Assembly: GCF_002294725.1 (NCBI RefSeq)
Contig: NZ_NSFT01000001.1
Span: forward strand, 682,001 to 746,000
From: Mesorhizobium sp. WSM4313
GTDB lineage: Bacteria; Pseudomonadota; Alphaproteobacteria; Rhizobiales; Rhizobiaceae
Direction of reading: 5' to 3'
Length of the DNA: 64,000 nucleotides
The notes under the pieces are model-generated. The model did not search any database, was not told where the DNA came from, and was given only the letters and a program-made list of their open reading frames with translations. Shown one piece after another: positions 1 to 7,516 of the stretch. Numbering within the stretch: the stretch's first letter is position 1; each line of letters begins with the position of its first letter. Made by a program: the position numbers and the translations under genes.

Positions 1-626
1 ACGCCGCCTGGGCAGGGTCGGCGATGATCTGCCCGGAATACCGGCATTTCTGGGCCGGCGTCGAAGGCGCCGATTCCATTGTCTTCAATCCGCACAAGTG
101 GCTCGGTGCGCAGTTCGATTGCTCGATCCAGTTCGTGCGCCAGCCGGAAGATCTGGTGCGCACGCTGGCCATCAAGCCGGAGTTTCTGAAGACGCTGGGT
201 CATGACGGCATCATCAACTATTCGGAATGGTCGGTGCCACTCGGCCGCCGCTTCCGCGCCCTGAAACTTTGGTTCCTGCTGCGCGCCCATGGCCTCGAGG
301 GCCTGCGCACCATGATCCGCAACCATGTCGCCTGGAGCGCAGGGCTTGCCGCGCGCCTTGCCGGGGAAGAGGATTTCGAGCTCGTCAGCGAGCCAATGCT
401 TTCGCTGTTCTCGTTCCGGCACCGCACGGTGGCAGGCGCCGACCCTGACGAGCACAACCTCCGCCTCGTCGACGCCATCAACACCGACGGCCGCATTTAC
501 CTGACTCAAACGCGGGTAGATGGGCGCGTGGCGATCCGCTTTCAGGCGGGGCAGTTCGAGTCGACGGCGGCAGATGTCGATGCGGCGTTCGACGTCATAA
601 CCGAGATTGCGCGGCGCGTATCCTGA
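1..626 (+). CDS. PLP-dependent decarboxylase, C-terminal part (aromatic-L-amino-acid decarboxylase type)
   Basis: The gene enters from the left edge, so its start is missing; the frame is open from base 3. About 208 residues remain of a family usually near 470-490. The fragment opens with an AAWAGSA segment, whose preceding Asp (not in the window) normally contacts the pyridine nitrogen of the cofactor. It then has NPHKW, whose Lys forms the Schiff base with pyridoxal phosphate in group II decarboxylases. The remainder is the C-terminal small domain, ending in a typical AIRFQAGQF segment. Such enzymes remove the carboxyl group of aromatic or related amino acids. The substrate cannot be told from this part. 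It lies 125 bp before glpR with no sign of co-function. Confidence 0.85.
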   Translation, partial: AAWAGSAMICPEYRHFWAGVEGADSIVFNPHKWLGAQFDCSIQFVRQPEDLVRTLAIKPEFLKTLGHDGIINYSEWSVPLGRRFRALKLWFLLRAHGLEGLRTMIRNHVAWSAGLAARLAGEEDFELVSEPMLSLFSFRHRTVAGADPDEHNLRLVDAINTDGRIYLTQTRVDGRVAIRFQAGQFESTAADVDAAFDVITEIARRVS

Positions 627-674
627 GGCAGCAGACCTGTTCCACACTGGTTTGCCTTTTTTAATCAGGTGATT

Positions 675-738
675 TTCGTTAGCCGGCTTATACCTTTTCT
701 TCGCTTTCGTTTTCCGATATAGACGGGAAAAACGAAAA
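675..738 (+). promoter_or_regulatory. Candidate glpR promoter/operator region
   Basis: TTCG half-sites occur at 675, 700 and 706. An imperfect inverted repeat pairs TTTCGTTTTCC (705-715) with GGGAAAAACGAAA (725-737), just before the glpR ribosome site. TTCG/CGAA cores match what is known of GlpR-type DeoR operators, so autoregulation of glpR is a reasonable inference. No experimentally known site is claimed. Confidence 0.4.
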
Positions 739-751
739 TGGAGGACGCGCA

Positions 752-1519
752 ATGTTTCTTTCGCCACGCCATGCCGAGATCATCCAGAGGGCGAAAGACC
801 ATGGCCGGGTGCTGGTCGATGACCTGGCGACGCATTTCAACGTGACGCCGCAGACCATCCGCAAGGACCTCAACGATCTGTGCGATCAGCGCCTGCTGAC
901 CCGTATCCATGGCGGTGCGCTGTTCCCGTCCGGCATCGAGAACATGGAGTACGAGGCACGCCGCAAGATTGCCGCCGACGAGAAGGAGGCGATCGGCAGC
1001 GCGGCGGCGCGGCTGATCCCTGACAATGCCTCGCTGTTCATCAATATCGGCACCACCACCGAAGCCGTCAGCAAGGCGCTGCTCGACCATAACGGGCTTA
1101 TGGTCATCACCAATAATATCAATGTTGCCAATAGGATGCGCATCTATCCCACGATCGAGGTGGTGATCGCCGGCGGCGTTGTGCGCGGTTCCGACGGCGG
1201 CATTGTCGGCGAGGCAGCCGTCGATTTCATCCGCCAGTTCAAGGTCGACTACGCCGTCATCGGCGCCTCGGCGATCGATCATGACGGCGCGCTGCTCGAC
1301 TTCGATTTCCGCGAGGTGAAGGTTGCGCAGGCCATCATCGCAAATGCCCGCCACGTCATCCTGGTTTCCGACCGGACGAAATTCGAACGCACCGCGCCGG
1401 TCCGGATTGGCCATCTTTCGCAGGTGAATACCTTCATCACCGATCGTTGCGAGATCCCGTCGATTCGCAAGATTTGCGAGGAAACCGAAGTCCGGCTGAT
1501 CGAGACAGCGTTCGAATAA
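752..1519 (+). CDS. glpR: DeoR-family transcriptional repressor of glycerol metabolism, GlpR
   Basis: A 255-residue protein of normal DeoR length. Residues 6-57 form the winged helix-turn-helix, including the RIHGGAL segment typical of the family. Residues 75-235 form the DeoRC sensor domain, with IGTTTEAV (phosphate-sugar binding loop), a GGxVR turn and DGGIVGEAA. In GlpR proteins this domain senses glycerol 3-phosphate, which releases DNA. The start follows GGAGG eight to ten bases upstream. The gene directly precedes glpD and the glycerol ABC transporter, which supports GlpR over other DeoR specificities. TTCG-rich repeats lie before both glpR and glpD and are likely its operators. Confidence 0.9.
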   Translation: MFLSPRHAEIIQRAKDHGRVLVDDLATHFNVTPQTIRKDLNDLCDQRLLTRIHGGALFPSGIENMEYEARRKIAADEKEAIGSAAARLIPDNASLFINIGTTTEAVSKALLDHNGLMVITNNINVANRMRIYPTIEVVIAGGVVRGSDGGIVGEAAVDFIRQFKVDYAVIGASAIDHDGALLDFDFREVKVAQAIIANARHVILVSDRTKFERTAPVRIGHLSQVNTFITDRCEIPSIRKICEETEVRLIETAFE

Positions 1520-1556
1520 GGCACGCCTCGACGGCTTGCTCAGCCGACTGCGATAT

Positions 1557-1604
1557 TTCGTTTGACATTCGCTTTGAGTTCGAAATAATTCCGTCACGGT
1601 TTCG
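1557..1604 (+). promoter_or_regulatory. Tandem TTCG array before glpD, candidate GlpR operator
   Basis: Five half-sites start at 1557, 1568, 1579, 1590 and 1601: TTCG four times and TCCG once. Each is separated by exactly seven bases, giving an 11-bp period close to one helical turn. The array sits in the 128-bp gap between glpR and glpD, 44 bp before the glpD start. DeoR-family repressors often bind tandem repeats with helical spacing. Assignment to GlpR is inference from position and the TTCG core. Confidence 0.6.
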
Positions 1605-1647
1605 TAAAACACAAAAATGGTGCAATGCGAAATCGTTGGAGGAATCT

Positions 1648-3174
1648 TTGGACGCATATCCGATCCATGACATTTTCGTCATCGGCGGCGGCATCAATGG
1701 CTGCGGCATCGCCCGCGACGCTGTTGGCCGCGGATTTTCAGTTTACCTCGCCGAGATGAACGATCTCGCAAGCGGGACCTCCTCCGGTTCGACCAAGCTC
1801 ATCCATGGCGGCCTGCGTTATCTCGAATTCTATGAATTCCGGCTGGTGCGCGAAGCGCTGATGGAGCGCGAGGTTCTGTGGAAGAACGCGCCGCACATCA
1901 TCTGGCCGATGCGCTTCGTGCTGCCCTATGCCAAGGGCCTCAGGCCCGCCTGGCTGATCCGGTTGGGATTGTTCCTTTACGATCATATCGGCGGGCGCAA
2001 GCTGCTGCCGGCGACGAAGACGCTGGACATGGCCCGCGATCCGGCAGGCAAGCCGCTCAAGCCGTTGTTCCGCAAGGCTTTCGAGTATTCGGACGGTTGG
2101 GTCAACGACGCGCGCCTGGTGGCGCTGAACGCGCGTGACGCCGCCGATCGGGGTGCCATTATCCGCACCCGCACAAAAGTCGTCAGCGCGCGGCGCGACG
2201 GTGCGCTTTGGGCCGTGAAAGTGCAGAATGTGCTCACCGGTGATACCGAAGAAGTTCGCGCGCGGCTTCTCGTCAACGCTGCCGGCCCCTGGGTCGATCA
2301 CGTGCTCTCGACCGCCGTCGGCCAGAACGACGTCCACAATGTCCGCCTCGTCCAGGGCAGCCATATCGTAGTCGGAAAGAAGTTCGACGATCCGCGCGCC
2401 TATTTCTTCCAGAACAAGGATGGCCGCATCATCTTCGCCATTCCTTACGAGGAAGAATTCACGCTGATCGGCACCACCGATCGCGACTATCCGGGCGATC
2501 CGCATGAGGTGAAGATCTCTGACGCCGAGATCGACTATCTGTGCGCGGCGGCAAGCGAATATTTCGCGCAGCCGGTGAAGCGGTCCGATATCGTCTGGAC
2601 CTATTCGGCGGTGCGCCCGCTCTATGACGACGGCGCTTCGAAGGCGCAGGAAGCAACGCGCGATTATGTGCTGAAGGCCGATGGCGGGGAGGGTTCTGCC
2701 CCCTTGCTCAACGCCTTCGGCGGCAAGATCACCACCTTCCGCCGGCTGGCCGAATCGATGTTGGAGAAGATCGAAGGTTTTCTCGGCAAGCGCGGCAGGC
2801 CGTGGACGCATGATGCGCCGCTGCCCGGCGGCGATTTCGCGGCGACCGGCTTCGATGCCCAGGTTGCCAGGCTGAAGAGCGCCTATCCGTTCCTCGACCA
2901 GCGGCTGGCGCGCCGCTTCACCCGGCTCTACGGCACGCGGGCGGAAAGGCTGCTCGGGCTCGCCAAGTCGAATGCCGATCTCGGCCGCAATTTCGGCGCC
3001 GACCTTTTCGAGGCGGAAGTTCGCTATCTGGCCGAAAATGAATGGGCGGTCACCGCCGAGGACGTGTTGTGGCGCCGCACCAAGCGCGGCCTGCATTTCA
3101 GCCGCGAGCAGACGGCGGCATTGGAAGAATTCATGCGCGGACTGAGCAGCCGCCATGTCGCGGCGGCGGAATAA
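1648..3174 (+). CDS. glpD: Glycerol-3-phosphate dehydrogenase, aerobic, FAD-dependent
   Basis: Oxidises sn-glycerol 3-phosphate to dihydroxyacetone phosphate at the membrane and passes electrons to quinone. The FAD-binding Rossmann motif is seen near residues 9-20 (FVIGGGINGCGIARDAV). It is followed by the ASGTSSGSTKLIHGGLRYLE segment typical of GlpD and by a C-terminal helical DAO_C domain. I chose the TTG at 1648: GGAGGA lies at 1638-1643, the protein then has 508 residues as expected, and the N-terminus runs straight into the FAD motif. The frame stays open further upstream, but that stretch overlaps glpR and the operator. First gene of the glpDSTPQUV-K transcript. Confidence 0.95.
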   Translation: MDAYPIHDIFVIGGGINGCGIARDAVGRGFSVYLAEMNDLASGTSSGSTKLIHGGLRYLEFYEFRLVREALMEREVLWKNAPHIIWPMRFVLPYAKGLRPAWLIRLGLFLYDHIGGRKLLPATKTLDMARDPAGKPLKPLFRKAFEYSDGWVNDARLVALNARDAADRGAIIRTRTKVVSARRDGALWAVKVQNVLTGDTEEVRARLLVNAAGPWVDHVLSTAVGQNDVHNVRLVQGSHIVVGKKFDDPRAYFFQNKDGRIIFAIPYEEEFTLIGTTDRDYPGDPHEVKISDAEIDYLCAAASEYFAQPVKRSDIVWTYSAVRPLYDDGASKAQEATRDYVLKADGGEGSAPLLNAFGGKITTFRRLAESMLEKIEGFLGKRGRPWTHDAPLPGGDFAATGFDAQVARLKSAYPFLDQRLARRFTRLYGTRAERLLGLAKSNADLGRNFGADLFEAEVRYLAENEWAVTAEDVLWRRTKRGLHFSREQTAALEEFMRGLSSRHVAAAE

Positions 3175-3213
3175 GGATCGGCCGCTGATGCGCAAGGCCT
3201 GGGAGGAGGCGTG

Positions 3214-4293
3214 ATGCTGGAATTGAGGAACGTGACGAAGACCGTCGGCGCGCAGGAGCACATCCGCGACGTGTCGCTGACGCTTCAGCACGGCTCGCTG
3301 AACGTCCTGCTTGGGCCGACGCTCTCCGGCAAGACCAGCCTGATGCGGCTGATGGCGGGCCTCGACGTGCCGACTTCGGGCTCGGTCTGGTTCGACGGCA
3401 AGGACGTCACCGGACAGAAGGTGCAGAAGCGCAACGTCGCCATGGTCTACCAGCAGTTCATCAATTACCCGGCGATGACCGTCTACGAGAACATCGCCTC
3501 GCCGCTGCGGGTCGCCGGCGTCGAGCAGGCCATGATCGACAAGGAGGTGCGCAACGCCGCGGCGCTCTTGAAGCTGACGCCCTATCTCGAGCGCACGCCG
3601 CTCAGCCTGTCCGGCGGACAGCAGCAACGCACTGCGCTTGCCCGCGCCATCGTCAAGAATGCCAGTCTGGTGTTGCTCGACGAGCCTTTGGCCAATCTCG
3701 ACTACAAGCTGCGCGAGGAATTGCGGGCCGAATTGCCGAAGATCTTCGCCGCGGCCGGCACGATCTTCGTTTATGCCACGACCGAGCCGCACGAGGCGCT
3801 TTTGCTCGGCGGCAACACGGCAACGCTTTCGGAAGGCCGCGTCACGCAATTTGGCCCGACGGTCGAAGTGTTCCGCAAGCCCATCGACCTGGTGACGGCG
3901 CGGACCTTCGCCGATCCGCCGCTCAACACCATCGTGCTCTCCAAGAAGGGGCCGGATTTCCTGCTCGAAGGCGGCGTAAAGCTGCCGGTGCCGACGGAAC
4001 TCGCCGGCATTGCGGACGCCAGCTACACGATCGGCTTCCAGCCGCATCATTTGTCGCTGGAGCGGCCGAACGCCGGCGCCGTGCCGGTGCGGGCCAAGGT
4101 CACCATCACGGAGATCACCGGCTCGGAAAGCTTCGTCCATCTCGATTTCGCCGATGCGCGCTGGGTGATGCTTGCGCATGGTATTCTCGATTTCGAGACG
4201 GACGACGAGGTCGAGGTGTTCATCGATCCGCGCCACATCATGGTATTCGACCATAACGGCCGCGCCGTGACGGCGTCGAAGCTGGCGGCCTGA
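3214..4293 (+). CDS. glpS: Glycerol ABC transporter ATP-binding protein GlpS
   Basis: A 359-residue MalK/UgpC-type ATPase. Walker A is GPTLSGKTS (about residue 35), the Q-loop is VYQQF, the signature is a perfect LSGGQ, and Walker B is LVLLDEP with D-loop LANLD. A C-terminal TOBE/regulatory domain of about 120 residues follows. The switch histidine is missing: the region reads YATTEPHEA where MalK-like proteins have YVTHDQxEA. The partner GlpT has the opposite defect. The ATG at 3214 is preferred over the GTG at 3211 because AGGAGG ends at 3209. The order glpD-glpS-glpT-glpP-glpQ-glpU-glpV-glpK matches the glycerol uptake operon known from Rhizobium leguminosarum. Confidence 0.9.
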   Translation: MLELRNVTKTVGAQEHIRDVSLTLQHGSLNVLLGPTLSGKTSLMRLMAGLDVPTSGSVWFDGKDVTGQKVQKRNVAMVYQQFINYPAMTVYENIASPLRVAGVEQAMIDKEVRNAAALLKLTPYLERTPLSLSGGQQQRTALARAIVKNASLVLLDEPLANLDYKLREELRAELPKIFAAAGTIFVYATTEPHEALLLGGNTATLSEGRVTQFGPTVEVFRKPIDLVTARTFADPPLNTIVLSKKGPDFLLEGGVKLPVPTELAGIADASYTIGFQPHHLSLERPNAGAVPVRAKVTITEITGSESFVHLDFADARWVMLAHGILDFETDDEVEVFIDPRHIMVFDHNGRAVTASKLAA

Positions 4294-4303
4294 GGAGAAA
4301 ACG

Positions 4304-5371
4304 ATGGCGCGCATCGAGGTCAACCACATCCGCCACTCCTACCTGCCCAACCCACAGAACGATTCCGACTTCGCTCTGAAGGAAGTGCACCACACTTTCG
4401 AGGATGGCGGCGCCTACGCGCTGCTCGGGCCTTCGGGCTGCGGTAAAACTACCTTGCTCAACATCATTTCGGGACTGCTGCACCCCTCGCACGGGAAGTT
4501 GCTGTTCAATGGCCGGGACGTGACCAGGCTGTCGACGCAGGAGCGCAATATCGCGCAGGTGTTCCAGTTCCCGGTCATTTACGACACCATGACCGTCTAC
4601 GACAATCTGGCCTTCCCGCTGCGCAACCGGCGCGTGCCGGAAGCCGATGTCGACCGCAAGGTGCGCGAGACGCTCGACATGATCGATCTCGCATCGATGG
4701 CGAACAGGAAGGCGCGCCGGCTCACCGCAGACCAGAAGCAGAAGATCTCGCTTGGACGGGGCCTGGTGCGTTCCGACGTCAACGCCATTCTGTTCGACGA
4801 ACCGCTGACGGTGATCGACCCGCATATGAAGTGGGTGCTGCGCTCGCAGTTGAAGCAACTGCACCGCCGCTTCGGCTACACCATGGTTTATGTCACACAT
4901 GACCAGACCGAAGCGCTGACTTTCGCCGACCGCGTCGTGGTCATGTATGACGGCGAGATCGTGCAGATCGGCACGCCTGCCGAACTTTTCGAGCGTCCGC
5001 GCCACACCTTCGTCGGTTATTTCATCGGCTCGCCGGGCATGAACGTGCTGCCGGTTGCGCTGGAAGGCAGGACGGCGAAGCTCGGTGCCCAGCGCATCGA
5101 ATTGCCGGGCGTGCCCAAGGCCGAAGCCGGGGCCGTCGAACTCGGCATTCGTCCCGAATATGTGCGGCTCGGCCGCGAGGGCATGGCGGTGCAGGTCAGC
5201 AAGATCGAGGACGTCGGTCGCCACAAGGTCGTGCGCGCCAATCTCGAGGGCAGGGAGATCGCCGCGGTGATCGGCGAGGACGACGAGGTGCCGGCCGAAC
5301 CGAAAGTCCGCTTCGATCCGGCCGGCATCAACATCTATGCCGATTCCTGGCGCGTCGAAATGGGGGCATAG
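4304..5371 (+). CDS. glpT: Glycerol ABC transporter ATP-binding protein GlpT
   Basis: A 355-residue ABC ATPase paired with GlpS. Walker A is GPSGCGKTT, the Q-loop VFQFP, Walker B AILFDEP, and the switch region YVTHDQTEA keeps its histidine. The signature motif is degenerate: LTADQ replaces LSGGQ (segment RRLTADQKQKISLGRGLV). The D-loop is also unusual (LTVID). A C-terminal TOBE-like domain is present. It starts 10 bp after glpS, and its stop directly abuts the glpP start, so translation is probably coupled. The name glpT here follows the rhizobial ABC operon and does not mean the E. coli glycerol-3-phosphate antiporter. Confidence 0.9.
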   Translation: MARIEVNHIRHSYLPNPQNDSDFALKEVHHTFEDGGAYALLGPSGCGKTTLLNIISGLLHPSHGKLLFNGRDVTRLSTQERNIAQVFQFPVIYDTMTVYDNLAFPLRNRRVPEADVDRKVRETLDMIDLASMANRKARRLTADQKQKISLGRGLVRSDVNAILFDEPLTVIDPHMKWVLRSQLKQLHRRFGYTMVYVTHDQTEALTFADRVVVMYDGEIVQIGTPAELFERPRHTFVGYFIGSPGMNVLPVALEGRTAKLGAQRIELPGVPKAEAGAVELGIRPEYVRLGREGMAVQVSKIEDVGRHKVVRANLEGREIAAVIGEDDEVPAEPKVRFDPAGINIYADSWRVEMGA

Positions 5372-6238
5372 ATGGATAAGACCTGGAACAACAAGGCCTG
5401 GTTCCTTGTCCTGCCGGTGCTGGTGCTGGTGGCGTTCTCGGCCGTCATCCCGCTGATGACGGTCGTCAACTATTCGGTGCAGGACACGTTCGGCAACAAC
5501 GTCTTCTTCTGGGCCGGCACGGAATGGTTCGAGGACCTGCTGCACTCCGACCGCTTCTGGGAAGCGATGGTGCGCAACCTGATCTTCTCCTTCATCATCC
5601 TGGCGATCGAGGTGCCGCTCGGCATCTTCATCGCGCTCAACATGCCGAAGAAGGGCTGGGGCGTGCCGGTCTGTCTGGTGCTGATGGCGCTGCCGCTGCT
5701 CATTCCGTGGAACGTTGTCGGCACGATCTGGCAGGTGTTCGGCCGCAACGACATCGGCCTGCTCGGCTATTACATCAATGCGCTCGGTATCGACTACAAC
5801 TACGTCCAGGATCCGATCGATGCCTGGGTAACCGTCATCATTATGGATGTCTGGCACTGGACCAGCCTGGTCGTGCTGCTTTGCTATGCCGGCCTGGTCT
5901 CGATTCCCGACGCCTTCTACCAGGCGGCCAAGATCGACGGCGCGTCGCGCTGGGCGGTGTTCCGCTACATCCAGCTGCCCAAGATGCAGCGCGTGTTGCT
6001 GATCGCCGTGCTGTTGCGTTTCATGGACAGTTTCATGATCTATACCGAGCCCTTCGTCGTCACCGGCGGCGGTCCCGGCAATTCGACCACCTTCCTGTCG
6101 ATTGACTTGGTCAAGACGGCGCTCGGCCAGTTCGACCTCGGCCCGGCGGCGGCGATGTCGCTGGTCTACTTCCTGATCATCCTGTTGTTATCGTGGGTGT
6201 TCTACACCGTGATGACCAACTACGACGCGGAGCGCTGA
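5372..6238 (+). CDS. glpP: Glycerol ABC transporter permease GlpP
   Basis: A 288-residue inner-membrane permease of the MalF/UgpA type. The first membrane segment is at about residues 11-32 (LVLPVLVLVAFSAVIPLM), and five more hydrophobic segments follow. The coupling (EAA) loop is visible as YQAAKIDGASRWAVFRYIQL near residue 190; this contacts an ATPase subunit. The N-terminus has no cleavable signal. The ATG follows the glpT stop with no gap. It pairs with GlpQ to form the transmembrane pore. The family is certain; the glycerol substrate is inferred from the operon. Confidence 0.9.
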   Translation: MDKTWNNKAWFLVLPVLVLVAFSAVIPLMTVVNYSVQDTFGNNVFFWAGTEWFEDLLHSDRFWEAMVRNLIFSFIILAIEVPLGIFIALNMPKKGWGVPVCLVLMALPLLIPWNVVGTIWQVFGRNDIGLLGYYINALGIDYNYVQDPIDAWVTVIIMDVWHWTSLVVLLCYAGLVSIPDAFYQAAKIDGASRWAVFRYIQLPKMQRVLLIAVLLRFMDSFMIYTEPFVVTGGGPGNSTTFLSIDLVKTALGQFDLGPAAAMSLVYFLIILLLSWVFYTVMTNYDAER

Positions 6239-6239
6239 G

Positions 6240-7148
6240 ATGGCGGGTGCCAACGAAACGACGCGCGTGAGCGAGACGGCGGTCACCGAAGTGGGCAGCA
6301 CGCTGTCGCAGGACGAGGTGGCGAAGCTGATGCGCCGCCGCGGCGAGGAATCGCGCTGGTGGTGGATCGTGCCGACGGTCTACATCGTCGTTATCCTGCT
6401 GCCGATCTACTGGCTGATCAACATGAGCTTCAAGACCAATGCGGAGATCGTGTCGTCGCTGACGCTGTTCCCGCATAATCCGACATTGGCGAACTATCGC
6501 ACCATCTTCACCGACCCTTCGTGGTATTCGGGCTATATCAATTCGATCACCTATGTGGTGATGAACATGGTGATATCGGTGGCGGTGGCGCTGCCGGCGG
6601 CCTATGCCTTCTCGCGTTACCGCTTCCTCGGCGACAAGCATTTGTTCTTCTGGCTTTTGACCAACCGCATGGCGCCGCCCGCGGTGTTCGCGCTGCCGTT
6701 CTTCCAGCTCTATTCAGCGTTCGGCCTGATCGACACTCATATTGCCGTGGCGCTGGCGCACTGCCTGTTCAACGTGCCGCTCGCGGTGTGGATTCTCGAA
6801 GGCTTCATGTCCGGCGTGCCAAAGGAGATCGACGAGACCGCCTATATCGACGGCTATTCCTTCCCGCGCTTCTTTCTGAAGATTTTCATGCCGCTGATCG
6901 CGAGCGGCATCGGCGTCGCCTGCTTCTTCTGCTTCATGTTCTCGTGGGTGGAGCTCTTGATCGCGCGCACGCTGACCACGACGGACGCCAAGCCGATCGC
7001 CGCCACCATGACCCGCACGGTCTCTGCCGCCGGCATGGATTGGGGTCTGCTCGCCGCCGCCGGCGTGCTGACGCTGATCCCCGGCGCCTTGGTTATCTGG
7101 TTCGTGCGAAATTATATCGCCAAGGGCTTTGCCCTGGGGAGGGTCTAA
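6240..7148 (+). CDS. glpQ: Glycerol ABC transporter permease GlpQ
   Basis: A 302-residue permease of the MalG/UgpE type. An N-terminal cytoplasmic stretch of about 40 residues precedes the first membrane segment (WWWIVPTVYIVVILLPIYWL). The coupling loop is ETAYIDGYSFPRFFLKIF near residue 200. The typical MalG-like periplasmic segment FKTNAEIVSSLTLFP follows the first helix. One base separates it from glpP. In this operon the name denotes a permease and not the glycerophosphodiesterase GlpQ of E. coli. Together with GlpP it should form a heterodimeric channel. Confidence 0.9.
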   Translation: MAGANETTRVSETAVTEVGSTLSQDEVAKLMRRRGEESRWWWIVPTVYIVVILLPIYWLINMSFKTNAEIVSSLTLFPHNPTLANYRTIFTDPSWYSGYINSITYVVMNMVISVAVALPAAYAFSRYRFLGDKHLFFWLLTNRMAPPAVFALPFFQLYSAFGLIDTHIAVALAHCLFNVPLAVWILEGFMSGVPKEIDETAYIDGYSFPRFFLKIFMPLIASGIGVACFFCFMFSWVELLIARTLTTTDAKPIAATMTRTVSAAGMDWGLLAAAGVLTLIPGALVIWFVRNYIAKGFALGRV

Positions 7149-7152
7149 AGCC

Positions 7153-7440
7153 ATGAATCTCGACTTCTCCTGGATGGCGTGGACGTGGCCGACGGCCGCC
7201 TTCTTCATCGTCATTGTGCTGATGCTCTTTGGCATGGGCGTCTGGGAATATGCCTCGCCCGGCGGTCATCCGCGCATCGGGGTGCTGCGCTTCGAGACGA
7301 CGCGCGGCGATCGTTTGTTCCTGTCGCTGCTTGGCAGCGCATTTATCCATCTCGCTTGGCTGGGTCTGGTTGGACCCAACCTGTGGTGGGCTCTCGCTCT
7401 CTCCGTGGTCTACGCCGTTGGCGTGTTCCGATACGTATAG
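7153..7440 (+). CDS. glpU: Small membrane protein GlpU (DUF2160 family)
   Basis: A 95-residue protein with three likely membrane segments at about 9-28, 56-75 and 78-93. Residues between the first two include WEYASPGGHPRIGVLRFETTR, the conserved cytoplasmic loop of the DUF2160 family. The same small gene sits between the permeases and binding protein in rhizobial glycerol operons, where it is called glpU; its role is not known. I start at the ATG at 7153, just after the glpQ stop. A longer in-frame start at 7129 would overlap glpQ. Confidence 0.85.
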   Translation: MNLDFSWMAWTWPTAAFFIVIVLMLFGMGVWEYASPGGHPRIGVLRFETTRGDRLFLSLLGSAFIHLAWLGLVGPNLWWALALSVVYAVGVFRYV

Positions 7441-7457
7441 AGGGGGAATAGCCGGAT

Positions 7458-7477
7458 CGGCCGCGTGCTGGCGGCCG
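7458..7477 (+). other. Intercistronic hairpin before glpV
   Basis: CGGCCGC (7458-7464) pairs perfectly with GCGGCCG (7471-7477) around a six-base loop, in the 76-bp gap between glpU and glpV. There is no T-run. It may protect or attenuate the distal message. Confidence 0.5.
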
Positions 7478-7516
7478 CCCCGGATCGCACTTGCAACTTA
7501 AGACTGGAGGAGACAC

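Noticed and set aside
1738..4329. Very long minus-strand reading frame (863 codons)
   Set aside because: It lies antisense to glpD and glpS, which have clear motifs. Its composition is that of a high-GC shadow frame.
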